Assembly (NCBI RefSeq): GCF_017982655.1
Contig: NZ_JABXYX010000017.1
Location: 1-64,000, forward strand
From: Brasilonema sp. CT11
Lineage (GTDB): Bacteria > Cyanobacteriota > Cyanobacteriia > Cyanobacteriales > Nostocaceae
DNA: 64,000 bases
Reading direction: 5' to 3'
A program made the translations under genes and the position numbers. Position 1 is the first letter of the stretch. Each line of letters starts with the position of its first letter. The notes under the pieces were generated by a model, which ran no database searches, had not been told where the DNA came from, and saw only the letters and a list, made by a program, of their open reading frames with translations. Positions 1 to 9,225 of this stretch are shown here, in pieces.

Positions 1-96
1 GTTTTAGCTCAACGTTGCTGTGTTTTATCTGAAATGACGTCGGAAATTTCTGCTCTTACTAACTATCATTGGTGGCCTTCTACCGATACAGGATAA
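1..96 (+). other. possible 3' end of a gene entering from the left
   Basis: An open reading frame without a start runs from the window edge to a TAA at 94-96, giving about 31 residues with a Trp/Tyr-rich tail (NYHWWPSTDTG). It could be the C-terminus of a gene to the left or chance, and I do not recognise it. The next recognisable sequence on this strand, a TPR fragment, starts just downstream in the same frame. Confidence 0.25.
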
Positions 97-108
97 AGGG
101 GGTTATCA

Positions 109-748
109 ATGCGGATTTCGTATTACTCTGACAGAATATTGGCGGATAAGGCACAGAATTTAGAAAGTGCGATCACATCCTATTCTGCTGCTTTGTCCGT
201 TTATACCAAGGACGCCTTCCCCCAAGATTGGGCAACAACGCAAAATAATCTCGCCCGTGCTTACGTCAAGAGAATACACGGGTACTTGCTTAGAAAAAAT
301 CACTGATGTTGGAGGAGACAGCCCTAAATTATGGCAAGATTTTCTAAATCGCTCCTGTCAGCAATGGCAACAACAAATACAAACTGATATTAACTACCTT
401 ACCCCTGCTCAAGAGTTGTTTGGACGGATGATTGATACCATTCGGGGTATTGTAGAAACAGAACAAGCCGAACGCGATCGCTCTCTAGAAAACACCATCC
501 AAATCGTTGATGTTGGCTTAGGTGCAGGTGCGATCGTCTCTGGGGTAGTCACACAATTTATCCACGATATGAAAGATCCCGTTTCGGTTCCATATCTTAA
601 GGTTTCAGTTTCTCCAATGTTTTTATCATTATTTTGGAGTCTTGTGGCTACCTTGTCTTTTGGCGCTTTGGCTTGGTTTTGGACTAAAATAAGTAACAGG
701 AAAATTAAAGCCAATTACCAATTAAAACATAAGCAGACCAAAAGCTAG
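109..748 (+). pseudogene. decayed TPR / membrane-anchored protein, frameshifted
   Basis: Two pieces in different frames make up this remnant. Positions 109 to about 275 encode a TPR unit of the cyanobacterial type (SAALSVYTKDAFPQDW followed by NNLARAY). From about 275 the second frame gives a plausible C-terminal region with two hydrophobic segments, near VGLGAGAIVSGVVTQF and FLSLFWSLVATLSFGALAW. Neither piece has a credible start of its own, so I read it as a truncated gene whose TPR region was joined out of frame to its membrane tail. The last codons (705-748) are only the reverse complement of the end of the neighbouring CHAT gene, so the original C-terminus is also lost. An alternative is a sequencing indel near 275, but the missing 5' part argues for real decay. 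Confidence 0.55.
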
Positions 749-3305
749 GAGAACTGTAGTTAGGATGTTTCAATAGTTGTAGCTGAGCAAGACGCAAAGC
801 TTGTGCTTTAGTCATGTTGGCGTTCTTCAACTGTGTATAAAAAGCACCAACAAACTGTGCTGTTGATTCATCATCAATTTGCCACAAGGATGCTACTGTA
901 CTGCGTGCGCCCGCTTTGAAGGCTGCACCAGCTAAACCTAAAGCTGCACGGTTATCTCCGGCTGCTGTTTGGCAAGCACTTAAAACCAACAGTTGCACAC
1001 CTTCTGGTTTCTTTTCATCCCGCGTACGAAGGATATTGTCGAAATCTATAACGTTAATTGGACCATTGGCAGCTAAGATAAAAGTCTGATCAGCACGTGA
1101 ACTAAACTGACCGTGTGTTGCCAGATGTAAAATGTTGAAGCGAGTAGCATTCACTTTGCTCATCCAAGCTTGTTTGGTGAATTGCTGATCCAAAAGGCTG
1201 GTTGTTGATATTCCAGCTTGGGCTATCAGGTTTAACTCTGTCTTAATTGCAGGTAAGGGTGAAAATTGGCTATATCCCAGTGGCGGTTGAGTCAGCCCTG
1301 CAGTGAGAGCGTTCAGCCGCACCCGCGCTAGGGGTTTGGGATTTTGAAGTTGCAAACCTATGCTCAGGGCGATCGCATATTTCTCCACTAAATATTGCTT
1401 GCCATCGTAAAGTGCAGATAGCGGTATATTGCGCAACGCTCCATCAGGTATAAACACGAGGGTGTTTACCCCACTTTTTTGCAGTTGAGACTCAATTGGT
1501 TTGATCAACCAATTATACACCTGTTGCGACTGGGTTTTGAATGCTTTGATCGCATATGGTTGGACAAGATTCTGCCGCAGTTCGCCGACAATTTTTTCCA
1601 CTTCGGCTTGGCTAATCTTGGTGCTATAGTGTTGCAAGGGTTGTTTAGGGATTTTGACAATAACTTGAAGTTCGTCTTCAAGAATAATCGGGTAAAGAAT
1701 AGCAGTGGTGGGGTTATCTCGATCTACTACTTTGTCGAGTAGAACTTTTTGACCGAGTAAGCAAGCTTGCCGAAAGAAATTGTCTAATTCTGCTAATTGT
1801 AATGCTTCAATTTGCTGACGAGCTTTTTCTAAATTTTTGTTGGATGGTTCTTTTTGGTGCTGTTGTAGCAGTAATTCCACTGATTCGCGATAAACAGGTT
1901 CTACACTGTCTCGAAAGGAGAATTGTACATCTTGTGTCACTGCTGCTAAGTCACTGCGCAAAGACTGGAGTGTGTCTACAGCAGTATCGTAGGCTGCGAT
2001 CGCTTTCTTTATATCTCCTTTTGCCTTGAGTAACCTTCCAAGTTGCCATTGCCAGCGATAAGCAATTTCTGGTGCGTGACTTGCCTGTGCTAATTGTAAC
2101 GCTTGTTGCGTCAAATTTTGCGCCTCGAACCACTGCCCAGTTTTTTCGTACAAACCACCCAAACTTCCCAAAGCATATGCCTCTGATTGCTTGTCACCCA
2201 AATCACGGGCTTGTTGAACAGCAGTAGTCAGGAGTTGAGTAGAGGAAGATGGGGTGAGTGTTTGTCCTCCTAACGCTTCGACTCCGCTCAGCGTTAGCTT
2301 CCCGAGACTATGAGCAAAGTTAATCCGAGCGTAGATAGCAGAACGAGTCAGGGGGAGTGTGTCGAGTTGGGGTTGAATCAATGGTATCAGAGTTTGCGCT
2401 TGTGCTAATTGTTGATTCTCAATCAGAAGAGTCAAGTGATTGAGTTGCGCTTGGACTTTTGTCAGAGGTGAGGGAGATACTTGAACTGTTTTTTGATAAA
2501 ATTCTATTGCTTGTTGTGTTTGCTGCTGTGTAGTGGCGTTATTTCCTAAACTAAAAAGACTTGCGCCGATCTGGGCTGGAGATTTCAGGCGTTGGGCAAT
2601 TTCCAGACTTTGTTGTAAAGCATCTTGAGAATCTTTGAGTTTACCTACTACCTGAAGCACATCACCAAGCGATCGCAACCCCACTGTCTTTTCTAAAGAG
2701 TCTGGCTGTGATTGTAAAATTTTAGAAACATCTTCCAGGGTTTTTTCTGCACGACGGTAAAAACCTTGAGTTCGCAATGCTTCTGCTTGATTGATGCGCG
2801 ATCGCACCACGCCATTTTTATCATCAATATTGCTATAAACCTTTTGCGCGTCCTGCCAAGTTACCAAAGCTTCTTGTGGTTGTCCTGTTACGAGTTGCAA
2901 ACGACCTAGTATATCAAGACTTTGGGCAAGAACTTTAAGTTTCGGGTGTGCTTGTCCCCTGATCTGCTGCTGCGGATATCCTAAAATATTTAAGCTTTGT
3001 GCGATCGCCTGCTTTGCATCATTCCACGCACCAAGTTGTTGGTAAGCCAAACAAAGGTTACTCAAAGTTGCAGCAAGTCTGAGATTATCTCCTTGCGATC
3101 GATATTGCAGAGCTTCTTGCTGCAAGACTTGCACAGTTTCAGCATACCGTCCATTATCATACAGCACTTTTCCCTCTTGCTGTAAAGAAGTAGCAGCAGC
3201 AGGTGAGGCAGGAAGTTTTGCCAGCACAGGTGAACCAAGGACACACAACAAAGCGGTTATAACAGCCAAAACAAAGTAATACCGGATGAAATTGTGTCTG
3301 TTCAT
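705..3305 (-). CDS. secreted CHAT domain protein with TPR repeats
   Basis: 866 residues. Residues 1-29 form a signal peptide (hydrophobic stretch YYFVLAVITALLCVLG, then a VLA cleavage-type site), so the protein should reach the periplasm or beyond. Residues about 35-460 are TPR-type helical repeats, a protein-binding scaffold. The C-terminal third is a CHAT domain, a caspase-related cysteine protease fold; the catalytic pair is visible as His731 in HLATHG and Cys778 in SACQTA. CHAT proteins with TPRs beside two-partner-secretion transporters are common in filamentous cyanobacteria, but their substrates are unknown. The gene lies 199 nt downstream of the TpsB gene on the same strand, so co-transcription is possible. 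Oddity: residues about 330-346 (SLGKLTLSGVEALGG) are encoded by an interspersed palindromic repeat inserted in frame. Family assignment is firm; function is not. Confidence 0.9.
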   Translation of the reverse strand: MNRHNFIRYYFVLAVITALLCVLGSPVLAKLPASPAAATSLQQEGKVLYDNGRYAETVQVLQQEALQYRSQGDNLRLAATLSNLCLAYQQLGAWNDAKQAIAQSLNILGYPQQQIRGQAHPKLKVLAQSLDILGRLQLVTGQPQEALVTWQDAQKVYSNIDDKNGVVRSRINQAEALRTQGFYRRAEKTLEDVSKILQSQPDSLEKTVGLRSLGDVLQVVGKLKDSQDALQQSLEIAQRLKSPAQIGASLFSLGNNATTQQQTQQAIEFYQKTVQVSPSPLTKVQAQLNHLTLLIENQQLAQAQTLIPLIQPQLDTLPLTRSAIYARINFAHSLGKLTLSGVEALGGQTLTPSSSTQLLTTAVQQARDLGDKQSEAYALGSLGGLYEKTGQWFEAQNLTQQALQLAQASHAPEIAYRWQWQLGRLLKAKGDIKKAIAAYDTAVDTLQSLRSDLAAVTQDVQFSFRDSVEPVYRESVELLLQQHQKEPSNKNLEKARQQIEALQLAELDNFFRQACLLGQKVLLDKVVDRDNPTTAILYPIILEDELQVIVKIPKQPLQHYSTKISQAEVEKIVGELRQNLVQPYAIKAFKTQSQQVYNWLIKPIESQLQKSGVNTLVFIPDGALRNIPLSALYDGKQYLVEKYAIALSIGLQLQNPKPLARVRLNALTAGLTQPPLGYSQFSPLPAIKTELNLIAQAGISTTSLLDQQFTKQAWMSKVNATRFNILHLATHGQFSSRADQTFILAANGPINVIDFDNILRTRDEKKPEGVQLLVLSACQTAAGDNRAALGLAGAAFKAGARSTVASLWQIDDESTAQFVGAFYTQLKNANMTKAQALRLAQLQLLKHPNYSSPSFWSAYVLIGNWL
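2271..2296. repeat. interspersed palindromic repeat inside the CHAT gene
   Basis: TAACGCT (2271-2277) and AGCGTTA (2290-2296) are perfect inverted arms around a core read as CTTCGACTCCGCTCAG. A related core (GTTCGACTGCCCTTCGGC followed by AAGCTCAGGG) occurs in the non-coding repeat near 30700. Here the repeat is read through in frame and adds a Gly/Leu-rich linker to the TPR region. Confidence 0.6.
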
Positions 3306-3504
3306 ATACTTACTTCTGCTTAGGAGCAGTACAAGAAAACTAATGAGTAAATTAAATCAGTGAACAGTCAATAGCTGATAACTCATAACTGATATAGAAT
3401 TCCTATTTGATTTTTGAACGGAACTCAGTACAGTTTCCTGTTAAGCGTTCCCTCTCTCTACGAGTAATTCAGAAGTCAAACCGGATTCCTATAACTGATA
3501 ACTG

Positions 3505-5373
3505 TTAAAAAGGATTAACAATGATAGAAAAATACAAACCGTTTTCCTGCCATGTATTTTTCTCCCCTGGTATGGAAATTATCGGAATACCCCAGTCCAA
3601 GCGGGCAGTTAGCCAGTTTTCAAGTTGTAGACGCAACCCTAACCCCCCAGAAACAAGTGTATTATCTTCTAGCTGCAAATTACTACCCTGTCTACCAGAA
3701 CGGTTCCAGCCTGTGCCAACATCAAAGAAGGGGGTGACTTGCAAAAGGTTATTGCGTCCAGAGAAGCGAACAATGGGAATTCGCACTTCAGCAGAAGCAA
3801 ATATACCATTGTCTGTTAGTAATGCATCTTGGCGGTAGCCTCGGACACTTTCTATACCACCTAAGCTAAATTGTTCAAATGGAATAAGCGGTCGGTCTGC
3901 AAATTGTACGTCTCCTCTCAGTAATAGCACGGTATCGCGAGCTAATAACCGCACCCACTGTGCTTGTCCTCTCCAAGCGAAGAAACTATTGGCATCAAAA
4001 GCGTCAAGTCCCAAACTGAACTGAGAACGAAACGCAAGAACTTCCTGACTGCTGCGCTGCGTCCATTCTTGAAAGAAACGTACAGCACTAATCCGTGTTT
4101 TTCCTTCGTCATCTGCACCGTAATTCCCCACTGCACTTGAAAAGGGAATTTCCCCATTGAGTAAATTGGCTTTACTTTCGCGGCGAGTTGCACTCACACC
4201 TAATGCTAATTCCTGAGTTGGAGATTGGATGATGGGCTGGCGTAGTGTGAGTTCGTAGTAGGTAGAGTCGGATTGAATATCAAGGGTATTAAAAGGTCTT
4301 TCGATAATATCGCTATCAGAAAAGCCAAAGCTAAAGCTAACAGTACCATTACGGGCATTAAAAGGAACAGAGTAGCTAAAATCAAAAGCATTGCTACCAT
4401 CAGTATTAGTATAACTAGCGATAACGCCATCGCCCCATCCAAAAAGATTGGCTTCGCTGAGTTGGATTTGCCGACGGAAACTACCTACAGCCGGAGAACG
4501 CCCATTATCTAAGGCAATTTGTACGTTAAAAGTATCTGCCTCTTTAACTTTCACTTCTAACAAATTTACCCCCGCACGCGAACCTGCAGATAGTTCAGCA
4601 GATAAGTTGCTAATCAAGGGATTGAGTTGCAAAAGTTGCAATGCTTCGAGTAGACGTTCTCGGTTCAAAGGTTTGCCTGTCGCTAGGGCAATGCGACTTC
4701 GCACGTAGCCAGGATTAAGTCTGCGTGTGCCTGATACTTTTATGTTTTCCAGATAACCCTCAACCACTCGGATTTCTACGTTTCCTTCTTGAAGCTTCTG
4801 TGGTGGAATAAAGGCTCCGGATGTGATGTATCCTTTCTCAAGATACAGTTGTGTGATTTTCGTTCGTATCTCGAATAATTCTGCAAGTGTAATTGGGCGG
4901 TTGATGTATAATTTCGTAATTTTGGCAAAATCTTTAGGGCTAAAGACTGTACTACCTGTGACTTCAAATTTTTTAACAGTGATGGTTTGAGAAACATCAC
5001 TAGGTGTTGGCTGTTCGGGAGTGGCGGGTGTTGTGGTGGGTGGAGGAAGTAATTGATCTGGTGGTGGTAAGGGGGAGGGAGGCGCTTGTTCTGGAAGTGG
5101 CTGGGTAGAAGGCGGCTGATTATCCCGTTGTAGAGGCCCTTGGGGTGGAGTTTGGGCGAGTTGATCGTTTATTGGCGTTGTGTTGATAACTTGTGCTTGT
5201 AGTGGTTGTGCCATCGGCTTTGCCTCGCTGGGTGCCATACTCCCAAAGGCAGCCGCCCAAGGGGCGATAAGCCAAAGGCTTGACGCTACGCGTATCGCTA
5301 CGATGATTGGAACCAAGCTCAAACAATACCAGTCTTTATATAACCTTAAATTTTTGCAACTTTTAGCGAGCAT
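3505..5373 (-). CDS. TpsB-type outer membrane transporter (ShlB/FhaC family)
   Basis: 622 residues, the usual length for cyanobacterial ShlB/FhaC/HecB proteins. Order: an N-terminal export signal, a Pro-rich linker (about 70-115), a POTRA region beginning about residue 130 (ITVKKFEVTGSTVFSPKDF) with a second half containing GYLENIKVSGTRRLNPGYV, then a 16-stranded-type beta-barrel domain with VRGYRQDALLTDNG near the C-terminal part and a final Phe (IVNPF). Such proteins form outer-membrane pores that export one large TpsA exoprotein. No TpsA gene lies in the window; the CHAT/TPR gene follows instead. Oddity: the hydrophobic part of the signal (about residues 26-52) is encoded by an interspersed repeat inserted in frame, which may weaken or remodel the signal. 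The start at 5373 is uncertain because of this. Confidence 0.88.
   Translation of the reverse strand: MLAKSCKNLRLYKDWYCLSLVPIIVAIRVASSLWLIAPWAAAFGSMAPSEAKPMAQPLQAQVINTTPINDQLAQTPPQGPLQRDNQPPSTQPLPEQAPPSPLPPPDQLLPPPTTTPATPEQPTPSDVSQTITVKKFEVTGSTVFSPKDFAKITKLYINRPITLAELFEIRTKITQLYLEKGYITSGAFIPPQKLQEGNVEIRVVEGYLENIKVSGTRRLNPGYVRSRIALATGKPLNRERLLEALQLLQLNPLISNLSAELSAGSRAGVNLLEVKVKEADTFNVQIALDNGRSPAVGSFRRQIQLSEANLFGWGDGVIASYTNTDGSNAFDFSYSVPFNARNGTVSFSFGFSDSDIIERPFNTLDIQSDSTYYELTLRQPIIQSPTQELALGVSATRRESKANLLNGEIPFSSAVGNYGADDEGKTRISAVRFFQEWTQRSSQEVLAFRSQFSLGLDAFDANSFFAWRGQAQWVRLLARDTVLLLRGDVQFADRPLIPFEQFSLGGIESVRGYRQDALLTDNGIFASAEVRIPIVRFSGRNNLLQVTPFFDVGTGWNRSGRQGSNLQLEDNTLVSGGLGLRLQLENWLTARLDWGIPIISIPGEKNTWQENGLYFSIIVNPF
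5222..5300. repeat. interspersed GC-rich repeat inserted in the TpsB signal-peptide region
   Basis: On the minus strand this reads GCGATACGCGTAGC (5298 down to 5285), then a mismatch and TCAAGC, followed by complementary GC-rich blocks. The same 14-mer followed by one mismatch and TCAAGC occurs in non-coding DNA at 30682-30695. It is translated in the TpsB gene as IRVASSLWLIAPWAAAFGSM. Confidence 0.6.
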
Positions 5374-5670
5374 GATAACAGGGAAGTGATATAGGGGAAC
5401 AAACAGAATTTAGTGCTAGTTTTTAGGCATCAACAATCAATGCCTGTGATTCGATAATTTTAGAGGAATCGGAGTTCTAGGGCACAAAGTTGAAGGATTA
5501 TTGTTTTGTGTGATGAATGACTAAAATTGGCGCTATTTTTCGTCTGTTTGCGGCAGAAATCAAACAAGATGACTTTTGCAATCTTGTGAAAATAGCTCAC
5601 AGTATGCTTGAAAGCCAAGATTACAGCATCTGAAACTCGCAATTCTTGGATAGAATACAAAAAGAACTTA

Positions 5671-5743
5671 TGGAGGTAAGGAGACTCGAACTCCTGACAT
5701 CCTGCTTGCAAAGCAGGCGCTCTACCAACTGAGCTATACCCCC
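5671..5743 (-). tRNA. tRNA-Ala (anticodon UGC)
   Basis: Read on the minus strand it begins GGGGGTATAGCTCAGTTGG and ends GTTCGAGTCTCC then TTACCTCC plus discriminator A. The 7-bp acceptor stem pairs GGGGGTA with TACCTCC (one G-U). The anticodon stem CTGCT/AGCAG encloses TTTGCAA, giving anticodon TGC. 73 nt; no CCA is encoded. Confidence 0.96.
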
Positions 5744-5828
5744 TTAATAGGTCAATGAATGGTCATTTATCTGAACGTTATTATTTTAACCTAATATTAT
5801 TGTTTTGCGAAAGGGGATTTACAAAAAA

Positions 5829-6725
5829 ATGACCATAGTTGTTGCAGCACTATATAAATTTGTTAAGTTGCAAGACTTTGCAGAGAAACAATACCCTCTG
5901 CTTTCTTTATGCCAAGCCCATAACGTTAAGGGAACAATTCTATTAGCACCGGAAGGCATTAACGGTACAGTCGCAGGTTCTCGTCAGGCAATTGACTCAG
6001 TTCTGTTGTTTTTGCGATCGGATTCTCGCTTAGCAGACTTGGAACACAAAGAGTCTTATGCTGATGATTCACCATTTGACCGCATGAAAGTGCGTTTGAA
6101 AAAAGAAATTGTTACTATCGGATTGCCTGGAGTTGATCCCAATCAACAAGTGGGTACTTATGTCAACCCCAAAGATTGGAATACTCTGATTTTGGATCCA
6201 CAAGTCACCGTGATTGACACCCGCAACGATTATGAGGTGAGTATCGGAACCTTCAAAAAAGCGCAAAATCCTCAAACTGAATCATTCGCTGAATTTCCAG
6301 AGTATGTTCGCAACCATCTCGATCCCAACAAGCATAAAAAGGTTGCCCTGTTTTGTACTGGGGGAATTCGCTGCGAAAAAGCTTCTTCCTTTATGCTGTC
6401 CCAAGGATTTCAAGAAGTTTATCACCTCAAAGGTGGAATTCTCAAATATTTAGAAGAAGTTCCAGAGTCTGAGAGTTTCTGGGATGGTGAGTGTTTTGTC
6501 TTTGATCAACGCATTGCTGTGCGTCATGGGTTAGAACCAGGTAGTTATGATATGTGTCCAAGTTGTGGACATCCGATTTCTGAGGCTGATAAATCATCTT
6601 CCAAGTACCAAGAAGGCGTTTACTGCCCGTCTTGTTTTGATACTCTTTCAGAAGATAAAAAGGCGCGCCAACAGGAGAAAAAACGACAGTTGGATTTGGC
6701 TAGAAAGAAGATTGGGGATTTGTAG
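5829..6725 (+). CDS. trhO: tRNA uridine-34 hydroxylase, rhodanese family
   Basis: 298 residues from the ATG at 5829. That start has AAAGGGG about ten bases upstream and gives the family's usual N-terminus ([12 protein letters not shown]); an upstream TTG in the same frame has none of these. The protein is the UPF0176/YceA type: an N-terminal acylphosphatase-like domain, a rhodanese domain with active-site loop CTGGIRCEK (Cys176), and a C-terminal Cys-rich part (CPSCGHP near 243 and CPSC near 266) that may bind zinc. TrhO makes 5-hydroxyuridine at the wobble base of some tRNAs using oxygen. It stands alone, divergent from the tRNA-Ala gene just upstream. Confidence 0.93.
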   Translation: MTIVVAALYKFVKLQDFAEKQYPLLSLCQAHNVKGTILLAPEGINGTVAGSRQAIDSVLLFLRSDSRLADLEHKESYADDSPFDRMKVRLKKEIVTIGLPGVDPNQQVGTYVNPKDWNTLILDPQVTVIDTRNDYEVSIGTFKKAQNPQTESFAEFPEYVRNHLDPNKHKKVALFCTGGIRCEKASSFMLSQGFQEVYHLKGGILKYLEEVPESESFWDGECFVFDQRIAVRHGLEPGSYDMCPSCGHPISEADKSSSKYQEGVYCPSCFDTLSEDKKARQQEKKRQLDLARKKIGDL

Positions 6726-6761
6726 ATTAATTAAATCAGTGAACAGTGAATAATGAACAGT

Positions 6762-6803
6762 GATAACTGATAACTGGTAACCGATAACTGATAACTGATA
6801 ACT
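6762..6803. repeat. short tandem heptamer repeat (GATAACT)6
   Basis: Six contiguous 7-bp units, five GATAACT and one GGTAACC, lie between the convergent ends of trhO and the DUF427 gene. Single degenerate units occur near 3375-3400 and 3490-3510, in the gap between the CHAT and TpsB genes. Short tandem heptamers of this kind are typical of filamentous cyanobacteria. Confidence 0.85.
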
Positions 6804-6813
6804 GTTAAAAACC

Positions 6814-7311
6814 TCACCATCCCCAACTTCCAGGTTCACCTTTAAAAGGTCCAACAATATCACTCGTTATCCAACCACCGTAGAAATTCCCTGGTTGCGG
6901 TTGTACTTTTTCTCCATTAACGTAACAAGCATCCATAACATGAGCATACAAAGCAACATAATCTTTCATTGATGCAAAAGCAGGTGTAGGATTGGGATAA
7001 AACCATGCAACGTTCTGGACTTGTTTCTCACCAACACGAATTGTGTAGTAACCAGCGCGTCCCTTCCACTCACAAAAACTAGATTGTGGTGTGAGCAAGA
7101 AGTATTCCATTTTGATATCTTCAGGCGGGATGTAGTAACTAGGTGGGTGGCTGGTTTCTAAAACACGTTTAGCACGGTGAGTGTCTGCAATACTAACACC
7201 GTTAAAAATGATTTGAATATGTTTATTAGTATCCTCAAGCCGAGGTGGACGAGGATAGTCCCACACTGATTCTTGTCCGGGACTAGGTTCAATGCGTTGG
7301 GGTCTAAACAT
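6814..7311 (-). CDS. DUF427 domain protein
   Basis: 165 residues from the ATG at 7311 (MFRPQRIEPSPGQE), the usual N-terminus of this family; an in-frame start ten codons earlier gives an atypical extension. Typical DUF427 features are visible: VWDYPRPPRLE at the N-terminus, SFCEWKGRAGYY in the middle and VAWFYPNPTPAF before the end. These are small soluble beta-rich proteins widespread in cyanobacteria; I know of no established biochemical role. The gene is convergent with trhO across the GATAACT repeats and separated from the secretion genes by a 216-nt gap, so it is probably a single-gene unit. Confidence 0.88.
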   Translation of the reverse strand: MFRPQRIEPSPGQESVWDYPRPPRLEDTNKHIQIIFNGVSIADTHRAKRVLETSHPPSYYIPPEDIKMEYFLLTPQSSFCEWKGRAGYYTIRVGEKQVQNVAWFYPNPTPAFASMKDYVALYAHVMDACYVNGEKVQPQPGNFYGGWITSDIVGPFKGEPGSWGW

Positions 7312-7527
7312 TTTGGATTGTATAATTAGATCTCGAATCACAGATTAACACAGATAAATCATCGTTAATCTGTGATTTGATTTTCAAGCGAGTCTTGTAC
7401 GGCAAAAACCCACAAACCTTGCCATAAAAAAAAGATTTTTTACCTTATGAGTTGGTGAGTCAGGAGTTGCTGTAGAGTGCAAGGGCGCAGCCCGTTGTAT
7501 TTTCAAGCTAAGTCTATTTTGATTTGC

Positions 7528-9120
7528 TTAACGAACTTGTTTAAGACTGTCAACTTCCTTCGTAAACAACTCAGTAAATAAACTCATAACAGTCCGTTCT
7601 TCTCGAACTTTGATATTCGCCTTAACACCCATGCCTGACTGCAAGGACAATTTTTTACCACGAGTATTGAGAGATTGTTGTGCTAAACGGATTTTTACTG
7701 GAAAACGATAATATTGGTGTGTTTGATCTGGTGGTAATGCATCTGAACCAATCGAAACGACTTCTCCTTTAATATCACCAAACTCGCTGTAAGGATAAGG
7801 ATCAAGTCTGACATCAGCTTTCATTCCTTCCTTAACAAAACCAATATCTTTGTTCGTGATAAAAGCTTCTGCAATAAAGTTATCGGTTGGCACAATTGTC
7901 AAGAGCTTCTGAGTGTTGTTTGCCACAAAACCAGGGTTTTTAGCTTGTAAATCAAAAACAACGCCAGACACAGGAGCGTGAATCTCTTGGTATTTAATGT
8001 TTGTTTGCGCTTGTAATATCTTGCTATTTACATCAGCCAGTTGCTTTTCATTCTCAAGCAGAATTCTAGAGATTTGGCTATCAATTTCGGCAACACGCTT
8101 ACTGTTCTCAGCTATTTTTTCCTGGACATTTTTACCAGAAACAGCGATTGTATTTGTTGTCTCTTGCTGTCCCTGTTGAATTTCATACTTCAGACGTTGA
8201 TCTTCTTTAACAAATTGTGCGGCTTGTGCTGTCAGATTTTGGACTTGTTTTTTTTGTTGTAGATATTGAAGCTGAGCGATCGCTCCTTCTTCTGATAGGA
8301 GCTTCATTCTATCTAAAATCACTTGCTCAATTGCTAAACTTGCTTTGGCGTCGCCAAGTTGAACTTCATTTTGAGCCAGTTTCTGCTTGCTTTGTTCGAC
8401 TTTTAATTGCGCCGCAGCAGAACGAGAATCTAATTCTTTTTTAGCCATTGCTAAACGTTCTTGTTCCTCTGTATTAAAACCTGCAACAGCGCCAGTGTTT
8501 TTCAATTCCTTACGCAACAGTTCATTTTCTGCTACTAATGCTGCTCGATTTTTTAAAAGAAAAGCAGCTTCTCTAGATAGTTTACCTCGTAAAAATTCCA
8601 TTTCAGCCGCACTACTAGAACCAACCTGTATCAAACGGCGGTAAAGCTGATTTTCTTGCATCAAGGAAGTACGAACTTTTCTCAGAGAATTTAATTCACC
8701 ATTAGTCGTCACAGAATCAAAAATTAGCAGTAAATCTCCAGGCTTGACTTTTTGCCCATCTTTAACATAAACTGCTTTCACCACTCCACTAACTGAAGCT
8801 TGGATATCTTTAACTGTTCCTTGCGGCTTCAATTGACCTTCTGCAGGAACAACTTGCTCTATTTTGGCAAAGTATGCCCAACCAATTCCAAAACAGGCTA
8901 ACACCATTAATGTCACCATGATAGTTCGTGACCAAAATGGAGATTGGCGTAGCACAACAGATTCTTCTAATGGTTCAAAGTTAGGCCGTTTGAAATCTGT
9001 TTCAGATGTTCTAGGAGGCTTAAATTGGGCAGTAAGTATTTTTGAACTTGAAGACTTTTTACTTTTTTGAGACGTTCCGTTACCGTTATGACCATTAAAG
9101 CGATTATCAAAATCAGTCAT
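7528..9120 (-). CDS. HlyD family membrane fusion protein (type I secretion adaptor)
   Basis: 530 residues. A cytoplasmic N-terminus of about 65 residues is followed by one membrane segment (IMVTLMVLACFGIGWAYF). Then comes a lipoyl-like half-motif (VSGVVKAVYVKDGQKVKPGD), a long alpha-helical coiled coil (about 130-370, rich in Gln/Glu/Lys), the second half-motif (IHAPVSGVVFDLQAKNPG) and a C-terminal beta domain. These adaptors link an inner-membrane ABC exporter to an outer-membrane TolC-type channel. It lies 105 nt downstream of the ABC exporter gene on the same strand, and the pair almost certainly works together. No TolC homologue is in the window. Confidence 0.93.
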   Translation of the reverse strand: MTDFDNRFNGHNGNGTSQKSKKSSSSKILTAQFKPPRTSETDFKRPNFEPLEESVVLRQSPFWSRTIMVTLMVLACFGIGWAYFAKIEQVVPAEGQLKPQGTVKDIQASVSGVVKAVYVKDGQKVKPGDLLLIFDSVTTNGELNSLRKVRTSLMQENQLYRRLIQVGSSSAAEMEFLRGKLSREAAFLLKNRAALVAENELLRKELKNTGAVAGFNTEEQERLAMAKKELDSRSAAAQLKVEQSKQKLAQNEVQLGDAKASLAIEQVILDRMKLLSEEGAIAQLQYLQQKKQVQNLTAQAAQFVKEDQRLKYEIQQGQQETTNTIAVSGKNVQEKIAENSKRVAEIDSQISRILLENEKQLADVNSKILQAQTNIKYQEIHAPVSGVVFDLQAKNPGFVANNTQKLLTIVPTDNFIAEAFITNKDIGFVKEGMKADVRLDPYPYSEFGDIKGEVVSIGSDALPPDQTHQYYRFPVKIRLAQQSLNTRGKKLSLQSGMGVKANIKVREERTVMSLFTELFTKEVDSLKQVR

Positions 9121-9225
9121 GGTATTTACCTGGGAATGAGGATAAAGATGACGAAAAGGAGAAACAATTAAATTTCAGAATTATGAATCAAATCTATTTT
9201 ATAGTTTGATCATTTCTGATTTTTC

